A stretch of 64,000 nt of DNA from Amphibalanus amphitrite (taxonomy: Eukaryota; Arthropoda; Thecostraca; Balanomorpha; Balanidae). Positions 23,907 to 35,840 of this stretch are shown piece after piece; position 1 is the first letter of the stretch; each line of letters begins with the position of its first letter. The notes below the pieces were generated by a model. The model was not told the origin of the DNA, did not search any database, and saw nothing but the letters and a program-made list of their open reading frames with translations. The DNA lies in NCBI RefSeq assembly GCF_019059575.1, contig NW_024881836.1:579094-643093 (forward strand), written 5' to 3'. The position numbers and the translations under genes were made by a program.

Positions 23907-25510
23907 GATAGAGCATTGTGGGGAGGGGCGGCTTATTGAGGGCGGCGGGAAGTTGTGGCGAGGGCAGCACATAGAGAGCGCCGAGGTACTCTGGGGAGGG
24001 GCGGCAAGTCATCTGGGGAGGGTGGCACAGACGGCGATAGAGCATTGTGCGGAAGGGCGGCACATTGAGGACGGTGGGGTTCTGTAAGGGGCGGCACAGA
24101 GAGCTCCGAGGAAATTGAGGGAGAGTCGGTGCGAAGGGGCGGCAGGGCATCTGGGAGGGGCGCCATGTACGAGTATAGAGGTTAGGTATTTTAGTGAGGA
24201 ACGGCACGTTGAGGTCAGGCGTATAGTGGACCGAGCAGTGCCGTTTCTTTTGTTTCGTTTTGAAGTCCCTAAACTAAATCCCCCAATTGCAGACTTCCTC
24301 TACCAGGGGCGGCATTTCAGCATCCCAAAAACGGGCTGGAATTTCCAGCGTTCCAGCGCGGTGGTTACGCCCATGTAATTTTAAAGCGATTTAAGGTCGG
24401 ATTCGGATACACTGGACAATTCTGCGTAGAAAGGATATAAAGAAAGTGGAAATCAAAATACTCGTATTTGTCACTTATGTCGTGCTAGGATCGCAAAAGT
24501 CCCCACGGTGCGATGGCGGCGGCGGGCGGGGTGCAGACAAACGGCAAACGGCGGGCAGGGCGCGGTCTGAGAGTGGAGTTATCGGCCGGCAAATAGTCTG
24601 AGAGGCGACGACAGCATACCTTAGCATCTGCTCCGGAGGAGCGCAATGCACTTGGCAATGACCAAGTATTGCAGACGTTCTATTTGTTTATTAGGGTCTT
24701 TATACACCCCGCCAACCGCTGAGATCCTGTCATTGTGCTAACTAAGCAGTCAGCTGTAGCATCTTCGCACAAGCCTCGTTCTGTCGCCTCGTTATTCCAC
24801 ATGCCATGTCACGTTTCCTCGTCACATCAGATCAGCGGACAGCAGATGAAAGCCACCGCGCGCCACCGCTCCCGTTCCATTGACGTTCAAACGGCTCCTG
24901 ACGCTGCATCAATCCTCGATAATCCATCTAATCCATCCCAGTTCGATCCGCACCACCACTGCCACCGCGTCCTGTCGACCAATTTGTCCGCGCCGGTGTG
25001 CAATTGGCGGCCTTTGATCCGGCGGCGTCGGGGCGCGGTGGGAAGATGGGAGACTGCGGTCGGTGGGCGCCGCGCCGCTCCCACCACCCGAACACAGCAG
25101 TGCAGCCCTCCGCCGGCCAATGGTCGGCGATTAGCGCCGCTCGAGGAGGCGGCGAACCTGCAGTGGGCGAGGCCGCCGGACGGACGCAGCCCCGGGCGGT
25201 GGGGTGCAGGTTCTGACGGACAAGGGCAGAACTGGGAGCTCCAACGACCTCGGTGCTTCTGGGAAGCAGCTGTGTGCAGTGGGCTTTACGCACGGATGGC
25301 ACGGAAGATCCGGCAGAGGCCGAGCTAGTGGAAGGGAGGGACCGCGCAGCTGTGAAAAGAGGAAACCTCCCTCCCTTACTCTTTAGTGCATGCATGTGAA
25401 GCAAGTAACACTGGCCAAGTCTTCCCATTTTTTTTTAACAACCCAAACACATGAGTCCATCGGTGGCAGCCATCCAAATAATGCAGCACTACAATGTGTC
25501 AGTGTGCACC
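23907..25510. other. Non-coding, GC-rich repeats, no gene recognised
   Basis: 23907-24170 holds degenerate GGGGAGGGGCGGCA-type units, probably related to the minisatellite on the other side of the mariner insertion. 24500-25330 is GC-rich, with an open frame of 197 codons starting at 24735. It has no recognisable domain and a strong overlapping antisense frame. I do not call a gene. Confidence 0.45.
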
Positions 25511-26713
25511 TTAACCCGCGCCCTGGTGGGGTCTGTTTATAACGCGACCTGGTGGGGGGGGGGGCTATTTTTTGCCCCCCCCCTCGTATCTCCGAAACTA
25601 CTGGACGGATCCGCAAAAAAAATTCAAACGGCGTTCGAAAAGCCTGTCAAATTTGTCGAAGAAAACCAAATTTTATTGACCTCAGGGTCACCGATGACGT
25701 CACAGGTCAGGTCAAAGATGAAATGTTTCACCGTTCACGGGTCTTCTAGGGAATGCGCTATAACACCGAGGAAAACGCATTTTGTCGAGAATCAGCGATA
25801 GGGCGTCAGTTGCCTAGTAGATATGTTGCTGTTAGAGGTCACTGGTCATACCAGGTCAGGTCACAGGTCAGGTCACCGAAGGTCACCAAGGGTCACCACA
25901 TGAACCCAACTTTACTAAGGTTGTGCGATGCATGTTTTATGGCCAGTTTTTCATTTCCAACTCAATGGTGTTGGTTATTAGACCATCAGGTACGGTTTAG
26001 GTCACTTTCTGGTGGAGGTCAGGTCAAGGTCAGGTCAAAAAAGGTCAAATTTCAAAGTTGATATTTTTGCATAAAATGGGTATTGATTCGATGCAGCTCG
26101 TCACGGGGAGTCTAATGGTGGTCTTTGTTTTGCGCTACGAGGTCTAGAATTGCTGAAAATTGAGTTTGAAAATTTGACGTCATCAATTTTGAACAGTTTT
26201 TTCGCTATAACCTGGCCAAAAAAAAGAGGTATCGATCTCAAATTTGGTATGTAGATAGAAGGCGGTAGGGACTATCACATATATTCCGTTTTTTTGAAAT
26301 TCAAAAAACTTTTTTGATTTTTCGGCTATTATATTCAAAAAATTTATTTTTTGATTTTTGGGGGTCAAAATCCAAAAGTTTAAAAAATTCGAGATAGCAG
26401 TTTTGTAGCCCTGTCCATTTTACAGCTTTTATGTCTGTATCATTTTTCTGTATTTGCAAAGCTATAGGCCTGACAGCTCTTCCCGCGAAACCCTTTTTTG
26501 GGTCGAAAACGGCAGAACACGACGTCACTCTGACGTCATTTCCAGCCAACCTATCATAGCCTTTGGAAAAATTTTTGGTCACAATGTGTAAAATTGATGT
26601 CCGGGAGGGTACTGAAAGTTTGGTGACGATCGGCGCAGTGGTTCTGGAGATATATCGAAAAGTCTTGAGGGGGGGCAAAAAATAGCCCCCCCCCCCACCA
26701 GGTCGCGGGTTAA
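25511..26713. mobile_element. TTAA-type element, second family, intact copy
   Basis: This 1,203-bp element has TTAA on both sides and termini CCCGCGCCCTGGTGGGG / CCCGCGACCTGGTGGGG. GGGGGGG...GCCCCCC tracts lie near both ends around a CTATTTTTTGC phrase. It contains clustered half-sites, notably AGGTCAGGTCACAGGTCAGG near 25851-25872, and again at 26015-26045. It is related internally to 20645-21820, and by its left arm to the long-inverted-repeat element at 19239. No transposase. Confidence 0.85.
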
Positions 26714-29437
26714 CAAACGACCTCAATACATTATTTGCATTGGCCCGTCATCTCATGGTCATGAAAAAGGAATTGGAAAGGCCGATTGCTCGATTGACGG
26801 ACCACGAATGTCACTGATTGATCGATTAAGCATTTTAAAGCACCATCCTCTACGTGTGAATCATACGGCGCTGATCATGAATCTTTTGAAACCGGCAATA
26901 GCGTTCTATTCGGATCATGCTGTTAGTGGCGGCGAATTCCGCACAAATATGGGTCTAATCCCAGTCCGCACGATGATTGGCAAACAACACGCGATCGGCC
27001 AATACAATCCACTAATGTCAGATATTAGACAGACGCTCAGTGTTCCAGACGAGTGATTGACGCGTATCTCACTGCGTGGTTTCGGTGGGTTTTCCAGCGT
27101 TGATGGTGCACGCTGGACCCGGTCCTTAGCCATGCATGACTGGATCTCGACGAGAATAGCTGGGAGCCATTCGCTGCAGAGGATACCGTCCTCTGGTTGC
27201 AGCCGTTTATAACACACATCGCCTCTTTGGATGATAATGCTAGAATTTCTGTGGCTAACTATACCAATGAAGTGGTTACCAGAGCCTATACACCCATGCT
27301 GCACCCATGAATATGCACATGGATTAGGTACCTATCATTATGAACTACCAGTAAAGCCCTTCAACACTCTCCTCGTGGCTCGATGTGTAGCGTCTACAAT
27401 GTGTAGATTAGGCAATAGGTATGGCACCAAATGTTCAGTCTTCTCGATTTCACTGCTTCAGAGACCCTCCGCATATCAGTCGTTCATTGAAGCCCCCATC
27501 TTGCGGACCGCCGAGAGCTGTTCGGCAGATAACTGAGTCACGTCTCTCCCCTCCGTAAGGGTGTAACAGAAGCCGCCGGCCGCCCCGCCGGGATGACTCG
27601 GCACGATTTAACGAGGTGACGGGGCGCGGTGCAGCGGAAGGCAATACCTGCTTTGTGCCTACCTTATACCTACCTCCCGTCTGCCGCCCCGGCCCCGTGC
27701 TCTGTGATCTCTGTGCAGGGCGCAGGGATCATCATCAAAGAGAGGCCGCCGACCTAAAGGGACCTAATCTGGCGTAAGGGTTGACCGGCGAAGGGAGACG
27801 TAAACGGTGGAGGGAATATGGGCCGCGTGGAGGCAGAGCTGGAGGGCCGGGGAACTGGTCGAGTTTCCAGAAAGAAGGGGAATTCCGAAACACTGCTTTC
27901 AGGTGTATGTGCTGTATGCTACAGCTACGGCATCAGCTGAACTTGAGCAAGAAGACCAGAGTGGTTTCCTTTTGGGGAAGAAAAGGCACAACGAATGTAA
28001 CATTAGCACCTATCGTGTACTTAGTAATTGATAAGCACGTGTAAGTTTTTTATCGTGGATACGCGGAACCGAAGGTTCAGCTACTGATTCCGTAAGCATT
28101 ACGAATTAAAAACCACGTCCTGCAGTACGGCGGCCGGCTAATTTGGGCCCATGCTAGAGTACCTACTCATCGAGCCTCCCAGTGAAGTGCCACCGAGCCC
28201 GTCTCCTTACAGCGCTGCCCCGTCCGCCGCACCGCTCAGAGAGGCCGGTGATAATACCTCGGAGGATTACGCCAGCACAGCTTCCGTGCAACGTGTAATC
28301 TTGTGACAATGGGCGACTGAGTGGCGTAGAAAGTTGTCATTTAGCGCCGTAGAAGAAGCAGCTCCTGTTTTTTATTCGTGTGGTATTAAACGCACGCCTT
28401 GATTGGTTCAAGCATAGACCTCTACAGGTATGTAGAGGTCTATGGTTCAAGTATTCAACATCGTATTCCCATATTATCGAATATCACTAACCTAGCACCA
28501 AGTAATTTATTGTAGTGGCTAAATTTAAAAAAAATGATACGGGAAAATCGCAAACAAGGCATTTATTACATTCAAACATGTGCACTATACAGATGTCGCT
28601 CGAAACGACAGCAACGGTATTTTGGCAAATTAATTCAAACGGACCACAGTGCAGACTGTCCCAATAATGCACGACCTCAAAAGTCATGACAAGCGGTGCT
28701 CGGTGACGCGAACGTGACAAACTTTCATAGTTCATGGAGTCGAAAATGCGATAAGACAATCACCGGAACACCACATCAAAGTGAACTTATTCAATGGCAG
28801 TGGAAAGGGAAAATCTCATAAATATCCCCAAGGATATTCCACATTTTACGAAGCTTTACAATGTTCTACGAGGTCTACATTTCATGAAGGCGATGACTAA
28901 CGCATAACCAAGGCAGACATCTTACAACGATGCCACAGAATGCCCGACGCAGCGTAAAACTATCTACACGCATTCACATGTTATTATGCCGAGATACCAT
29001 TGACAAAGGCACACGATGAAACTTTGAAGGGGAACAGCATCCAGTTCGAGACACCAGAATGAAGGTTAGTCCTAAGAACCTGCGCTAGAATGCCAGACAC
29101 GTATATTGGAAGCAGATCCTTGTTATTTGCATAAGTGTAGGCGGCACCCATAGAAACTGTACAGTTAAATGCAACGGGCCATGTGCTATCAGTCCTCAGC
29201 ATTTCAGATTCGTTAACACAACGAAACACATCTGACGCGTACACAATACAGCATGGAGCTCAATCCTCGCAATGCGCCAAACAAAGGAGAGCTGGCGCCG
29301 AACACCGGGGCAGAAATGGCGCCCGTTACTAAAGCCACGCCACGCGCCGAAGCTGGCTGCTGGGGCGCCAAACACATCCCTGCGCACCACAGTCCTCTCA
29401 CACACGGCTCTGAGCCGCGGCCGGCGCGACACCGCCG
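26714..29437. other. Non-coding stretch, no gene recognised
   Basis: Open frames are at most 129 codons, with no recognised family. A TTTATT (AATAAA on the minus strand) at about 28371 could serve the CENP-N-like gene upstream on that strand, about 1 kb away, but this is speculative. Confidence 0.45.
28413..28444. repeat. 32-bp perfect foldback flanked by a direct repeat
   Basis: CATAGACCTCTACA is followed by a 4-nt spacer and its exact reverse complement. GTTCAAG (extending to TGGTTCAAG if one end is shared) directly flanks both sides. This resembles a target duplication of 7-9 bp around a maximally deleted transposon. Confidence 0.7.
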
Positions 29438-30163
29438 CTACATTTCCAGCGGATACTCATCTGCCGGTAGCTCGCAGTCGTGGAACCTGCGGCTCTTCTT
29501 CGCCGTGAACATGAGTCGCATGGTGGAGAGTTTGCGGCCCGACAGCGGGTACGGGCGCGCCTCGCTGAACCCGAGGCCGGCGCTGACTGCCGCCAGCAGG
29601 CGACCTGCCGGCTTCGGTCGGCTGCAGTAGAGCGCCGGCTCGCCGGGGTACCAGACCAGCGCCGTGGCCGTGACGGGCGTGTGCCGGCGCGCGCTCTTGA
29701 GCCCCTGCAGCTGGTGCCGGCTGAAGAGCACCACCCAGACGGCCTCCTGCAGGCGGTCCACCAGTGCGTCGGCCGTGCCGTCCAGCGCGTGCTCGATGTG
29801 GCGCGCGATCTTGCGCCGTCCGCGCGGCGATGTCACCACCGCCTGGCCGTGCAGAGCGAACGTGTACCAGGAGGCGCGCTCGCTGGCGGCGCGCAGCTGG
29901 CAGAACATGGCCTCCTTCAGCAGCTGGATCATACGCTCCGTATCCATGGTATTCACCTTGTCCATGACGGCGCGGCCCATGTCGCGCATGTCCAGGTGTT
30001 TGGGCACGCGCAGCTCGGCGCGCGTCAGGAACTCGCGCTGCAGCGGCGAGGAGAGCACCCGTTTGATGAGCCGCTCCAGACGGATGGTGAGAAGGCCGGT
30101 GCTGAGGATACGCTCCTCGGCATCCGAATGCACGCTGGCGTCCTCAGCCTCGTCAGAGGACAT
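29438..30163 (-). CDS. CENP-N-like kinetochore protein
   Basis: Single-exon frame of 241 residues. The start is well supported: the minus-strand context GCCGCCATGT is a near-ideal Kozak site. Early residues are acidic. A helical N-terminal part contains LIKRVL and MIQLLKEAMFCQLR, resembling the N-terminal domain of CENP-N. The best match is the middle: an Ala-Leu pair, 13 residues, then AVWVVLF, followed by VTATALVWYPGEPALYCS. This parallels the CENP-N core in which AVW begins a beta-strand and the next strand ends in a Tyr-Ser step. CENP-N/Chl4 binds the CENP-A nucleosome and CENP-L within the inner kinetochore. The protein is shorter than the vertebrate form (about 340 residues), lacking much of the C-terminus; a downstream exon was not found. 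The assignment is by eye and tentative; no other family fits better. Confidence 0.55.
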   Translation of the reverse strand: MSSDEAEDASVHSDAEERILSTGLLTIRLERLIKRVLSSPLQREFLTRAELRVPKHLDMRDMGRAVMDKVNTMDTERMIQLLKEAMFCQLRAASERASWYTFALHGQAVVTSPRGRRKIARHIEHALDGTADALVDRLQEAVWVVLFSRHQLQGLKSARRHTPVTATALVWYPGEPALYCSRPKPAGRLLAAVSAGLGFSEARPYPLSGRKLSTMRLMFTAKKSRRFHDCELPADEYPLEM

Positions 30164-30170
30164 GGCGGCG

Positions 30171-30440
30171 ACGTTGACTGGGGGGTCGTCTCAGCTAGCA
30201 ACGCTGACTGGGGGGTCGTCTCAGCTAGCGCCCCTGACCGGTGATTCTCCTTAGCTAGCGCCGTACGGCAGTGAACTTTCGAACACCACCACCCAGCGGA
30301 GTCTTCTCAGCTACCACCGCACGGCAGTCTCGCGAATACCGCCGTCTCCCGGACAATCTTCCTAGCTACGCCGTACGGCAGTCACCTGTCCGGAGAATCT
30401 TCTCGGCTAGCGCCGCACAGCAGTCACCTGTTGAACATTG
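30171..30440. repeat. Degenerate minisatellite 5' of the CENP-N-like gene
   Basis: Starts with two perfect 30-bp units (ACGCTGACTGGGGGGTCGTC plus TCAGCTAGC, near 30171-30230). It continues as units of 43-55 bp marked by CTTCTCAGCTA and GCCGTACGGCAGTC phrases. It begins 8 bp upstream of the CENP-N-like start codon, so it would form its 5' UTR or promoter. Confidence 0.7.
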
Positions 30441-33400
30441 CCACTCAGAACACCACATGGAACAGGGACGATCGGGCCGCTGGGTAGGTAGGAACTAAAA
30501 GGAATACTAACCCTTCACTGATAATATATCCCTGTAACATTCCTTCTCACCAACCTGTTTGATAATCCTGTTTTAGATTCAAGGTCCATAATGGGAGGGT
30601 AAAAACTAACGGTCTTGAAATGTGTTCATGAAAATATGATGTATGTAAGTTCTTTTTCATGGTCGCAGCATCTTTTTCTTTTCTTTAACTTTCGGTTCTT
30701 TTTAATGCAAAAATAAATATTTTGGTCCCCTTTCCTTTGTTCGGTAACGCCCTTGGTAAATGTTGTCCACTACTTTTCCACAGCAACGGCGTGTAACCGG
30801 CCTTTTGGTTAGGTAAAGTGTCGGAATGTCAAACACTTTATAACAGTGTACAGGGTGTTGCACGAAATGAAAAAGTTGCATGTATGAAAAAGTTTTTAGG
30901 CGCAGTTAACATCAGGTATATGTATCTCAGTTGTATGGTTAAAACGTTTCAGTCGTGTCCGACTTGTGCTAATGATCCTTCACAGAAGATCGGTATCGGC
31001 ATGACCAATACGACCTTCGGAGATTAAAAATGAATTGCCCCAGCCTACAGGCACCACCGGTAATATACCTACTTCGATGTCTAGCCTACCTCCACTACTA
31101 TAACTCCGCAATAACGACACTGTTCCCATGGAGCCAGCGACAGTCCTCGTGATAGCCGATCTACATTTGCTCGCTTCTGCAGAACTCCACCAGTTCCACC
31201 GCCGAGAAACCTGTCCGTCGGAAAAAGTCACCGGTCGATGTCACCCGGCTCCCGTGTTCTCCAGTCACGGTGCTGGCAAAACGTGTGTTCGCCGATGGAG
31301 GGTGCGCCGGCGGACACTCCGATCTCAGCAGACAGTGGTGGGAGTCGGAGCCTACGCCTAGAGGCACTCAGCGGGGCGGAGACACAGTGAGACACAGAGA
31401 GACAGCGAGACAGCGAGACAGCAAGAAAGCGAGACAGCGGAGCCCTTGTGGACGAGGCGGGCGGCCGTTGGGGAACTCGGCGTATCGTTTGAGAGTCGGC
31501 GCTCGCCACGGGAGGGTGACGCCTGACCTTGTGACCCGACAGAAAGAACTGTGACCCCGGCTGCGACGACCGACAGACCTGTGACCCTATGACCTCACAG
31601 GCAAAGCAGTGACCACCGACAGAGCCGTTCGCCCGGCTGTGACGGTTGTTTGACCCGCGACACCGATGACCTGCCCGCCGGCTCTTGACTCCACCAGTCG
31701 TTCGCCAGCCAATGGTAGACGATCGAAAGTCGAAACCCACCGACACAGCTGCCGCACCTCACGGTGTGCTGTGGCCTTTAATTGTAACGTCACGACCCTT
31801 CCAACATGTGGCATGACACGTAAGATAAGGATAACGAGACGGCGATAACAACGCCATGGAGGGCCAGAATCAGATAAACCGGTCGAACCAAACTGTTTTC
31901 AAATCATTCAGATTTTCAACAGCTTTTAGTCTAAAGGTTCCTGGAAAGTCAGATCCAATAGCCTAACGTAGGGAGCGAAACTTCGTTCGAAGTTGGCAGC
32001 GGCGTCCGTTCATGCCGATTGACGGTAAAACCATACACCGGTATTAATCCTCAAGATACGACGGCCAAAGCGAACAGACAACGCCAGACCGATGACAATC
32101 GTCTCCCGGCGCCACGCAGCAGCCGAGAGGAGCGCTGTTCGCTGCCGTGCTGAGCGCCAGGTGCTCCCCGCTCTCGGCGTACACGTCACTGTGCGAGCGG
32201 CGCGGAGTCACGCTGGGTACCGGCCGGCCCGCGGGAGCAGCCGTGGTACGCCCGAGGGGGAGTCCGTGGGAGCAGCAGTGGCCGACGCAAGGGGGAGAGG
32301 GCGAGAGCCGAGAGAGGAGAGAGGGCTGTGGGCGTACTAGGGGCGCCTTTGGACAGTACCTGGCAGCGGTGATATGGCGGCCTCCGGAGGCGTCCTTCCT
32401 CGCTCCCCTCGATAGCAAAATCGGCAGACGAAACTTTCACAACTTTGAACCACGAGTGACGGGCACCACTCCACCGGTCCAAGCTCGCATCGACACCACC
32501 GGCCACCGGCACCAATCTAGTGGTGAAACACCACACACCTGCACCACAGCTCACCTACGATCCCCTCTTGGCACCACGCTCGACTCGTTTGCGCGGCCTC
32601 AAGACGCCGGCCGACGACGCCTGCCGCCAGCGCCCCTAGCGGCAGCCGGTGAAAGCAGGCGCGGCTGTCGACTGGACAGGCCCGCTGTGAAGACAGCAGC
32701 GGCAGCGGCGGGCCCGGCGGCCGGTGTCAGTAACCTTGACTGGTTCAAATGAGCGCGGCCGGCGCGAGTCGTGCCGTGCGTGGGATCAGGTAGCCGGCGT
32801 CCCGTCCCGGCCGGTCGGACTGGGGTCGGTCGGTCGGTCGGACCGCACCCCTGTCTTTACAGTCGATGATTCATCGGTCAGCCTGCGGTAGGCTGACCGC
32901 CAACGCCCATGGCTGCTGTTCAGCAATCGCGCTTTCTTGCCAGACGTTTGGTCGACACCAACAGGCACTAGATGAAAACGATGTGATTATCGTCTTTTTG
33001 ATATATCTACATTTTCCCGTGATTTTAAGTGATGGGCTGGGTTCGAGTCGCTCCGGCGCTCGATATCAGACTTCTGGCGGGGACGGTCTGCGGTTGATGG
33101 GGGGGGGGGGGGCAGCTGCGGCCAGCTGCTGTTAGTGAGTGCTTGGCTTTGTGGGTACACTTATTATTGGCATCTGAATTTCCTGGCTTCCATAATTTAT
33201 GGATCGGCCAGGAATCCGCGGGGCAGCTCTGCCCTACAAGCGCAGCTCAGCACGACTACAGCATCGCCAGTCCGTCCATTCAAACGTCCGAACTAAATTT
33301 ATGTCAACAACGCAAGCTCGAACCAAGAAAACATCTTGTATCTTATGTCTTATGTGTGGTAATCTAAACAACGCCAAGTGACTGCTATGGATTCAGGCTC

Positions 33401-35840
33401 TTAAGTAGCATATGGAGCATGGATCATTTCGTGTTTCGGTTAGATTATAGACTAACGACACCAAAGCGCGGGTTAATTAGACCTCATGAACTTAACCCGC
33501 GCCCTCGTCGGAGTCTCGGCAAACTTCGCCGTGGTGATGGGAAATGGCCACAACAATTACCTCAGAAATTTAGGAAGACGCGACAAAACGTTCGATGACT
33601 CATGCCGAGTACTTTCGAAAGTATCGACGTCAAATGCTCGCTCAGGTCAATACCGAAGTCAATGTAGACCGTCTAATCAACATTCACGGCTTAGCAATGG
33701 TAGCCAACAATGTTCGATGCCGTTGTTCGTGAAAAAAAACTACAAAAGTGCAGAAAGGAAACCGATCGATCATTGCTCATTCAGGATAATGCCGAAAGAG
33801 CTGACTTCAGGTTGATAACTTTGTATACAGACGGCAAATAAGAAAAAATATTGACCTGGTGACCTGAACTGAGGGCTGAAGTGACCTTGAGCCAAAATGT
33901 TATCAATGAATACGGGGTTTGTCTTTTAACCCGCGCCCGGCTGAGGCTCCTGGATTTCCACGCCCACCGGGGGGGGGGGGGGGAGTGAGTGTTTAAACCC
34001 AAACCCCACTCCTGTGCAGCATATGTCATGATTATCCATTGAGGGGAAATCACCCAGCCCAACCATATCTGACCCAACCCAGTCTTTATTAGGCATTAAG
34101 TAGGTGTAGGGTTGAGTTAGGTCAGGTTAGGTGGGGCTTAGTTGTGTTAGATCCAGTAATTTCAGTATTACCAAAAAAAACCTACTTAACAACTAAATCA
34201 GTTTTAACACCTAATATCTACAGAGGTACTTTACTAGGGGATGACTTTCAATGAGAGACTGCTACTGCCACTGACTGCTACTGCAAGATCACCAGTCCTC
34301 TCAATAGCCAATAGTCAATAGTGATAACAAGTTATTGGTACCTGTTGAAACCCCCCCTCCCAAAAAAACTCACCAATTAGATGCTGAAAGTGCAAGGAAG
34401 CTGATAGCATGCTGATCCAAAATAGCAAATGAACAGTAGGTACATTGAAGTTATGACTTTTATGTTTTTATGTCTAACATTCATCCCAATCCAAGATTTG
34501 TTTATTGTTCTAAGCGGTCAAATAATAAGGGAGCTAGAATATCATGATCAAAGACCAGTGAAGCAGCAAATTTCTTTCAAACGATACTCACAATATTAAT
34601 GATGCAGAGAGGATAAAATCAAAAAGAAATATGACAATACATAGGACAAGCACCCTACACAAGCTGGCATTATGATTAGTAGCGGTGCAAACTGTTGGGC
34701 ATCAGTAAAGCTGGCATCACCATTGGCAGTAGGCATAAGCAAACTCCAGTTTGAACTGTTGTTTATGTAAAACAAAGATAATTGAAAATAGAGGAGAATA
34801 TTTCGAAATGGGATTCAAGATACCAGGTTACTAATTACCTGAAAAAAAAACAATTTTCAAACAAACAATGTAAAAAATATGGACTCCAAGCTCAAACTAA
34901 GGAGAAATCACATCTCAATCTCGATCTATAGGTACTGTTGAGACAAACCAGATAGCAGGTACGTGGTAATTTTTATGTATTTGCTCAGTTTGAAGAAGCC
35001 ACAGCGCAGAGGAACTAATACTGGAAGCTGGCCCACAGGTCAGCTGGATGATTCATCTGCTGTACAGGATGAGAGTGCAGGCAGAAATCAGTGAAGCAGC
35101 AGGACATCCTTAAGCCCATCCTTCTATGACCATCCCTCGATTTTCTGGCTCCTGTGACGTAGTGTTAAAGTGTGACTGATGAAAGGCTAAGCATTGCATC
35201 CACTGGATGGAGCCGACCACACAAGAAGAAGCTAATCAGTTTGAAGAGTTGAAGTAACGAAAACATTCAGTTGCCAAACAATTCAAATTGCTATTTTCTC
35301 GATCATATACCAATAAAATCCGACAAAGCCACTTACCATCCGCGTAAAGTTGGCGGCGTCACATTTGAAGTGAATGTCGCTATTGCGTCTTATTTGTAGC
35401 TTCTGTATAGCTGAAGGATTTTCTTTAAAAATAAAAATATTTTGTGCTGAATGTTCTGTCAGATAGCTTTGAACCTTAAATAGAAAATTTGATTCAAGAA
35501 AAAAACGTAGCATTTAAGATTTAAAAATATCATTTTGATAGTCTATCAAAAAATGATTTTTTAAACGATCTTCTAAAAGCTTTTTCTTCAAAAAGTAGAA
35601 GAAATTCTTGATGTGGTAGCTGAAATTAGGCATGCTTATATGGCAGCCTTCACTTGTTTTGATGCTGTGGGTGTCATTCTTCACTTGCTTCACGATAGAT
35701 AGGTATAAACGTTATTTGCTTGTGTTTTTGTTTGTGATTCTGAAAGTTTGGGGTTTGTCATTTGTTTACCAACAATTTCAAATTGTCATCATCATCAACA
35801 TATGTCTAATGAAGTTTAAACACCTTTGAAAGGTCAATAA
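30441..35840. other. Long non-coding stretch, no gene recognised
   Basis: Contains a GAGACAGC simple repeat (31380-31440), a GC-rich stretch (32090-32760) with overlapping open frames of up to 201 codons and no known domain, and G runs at 33099-33111 and 33970-33983. Terminal fragments of TTAA elements begin or end at 33473, 33492 and 33926. AT-rich from 34080. No gene is supported. Confidence 0.45.
33460..33515. mobile_element. Back-to-back fragments of TTAA-element termini
   Basis: AAGCGCGGGTTAA (ending 33476) is a right end, and TTAACCCGCGCCC (from 33492) is a left end, as in the element at 25511. A further left-type end, TTAACCCGCGCCCGG, begins at 33926 and is followed by a G run. No complete element could be bounded. 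Confidence 0.5.

Noticed and set aside
24735-25328. 197-codon plus-strand open frame
   Set aside because: GC-rich region with equally long antisense frames, no recognisable domain, low-complexity composition and no supporting splice sites.
30848-30872. ACAGGGTGTTGCACGAAATG resembling the mariner terminus
   Set aside because: Only about 11 bases agree, no partner inverted repeat was found nearby and no TA-bounded element could be defined.
32147-32752. 201-codon plus-strand open frame
   Set aside because: Same pattern: GC-rich DNA open in several frames, no family signature.
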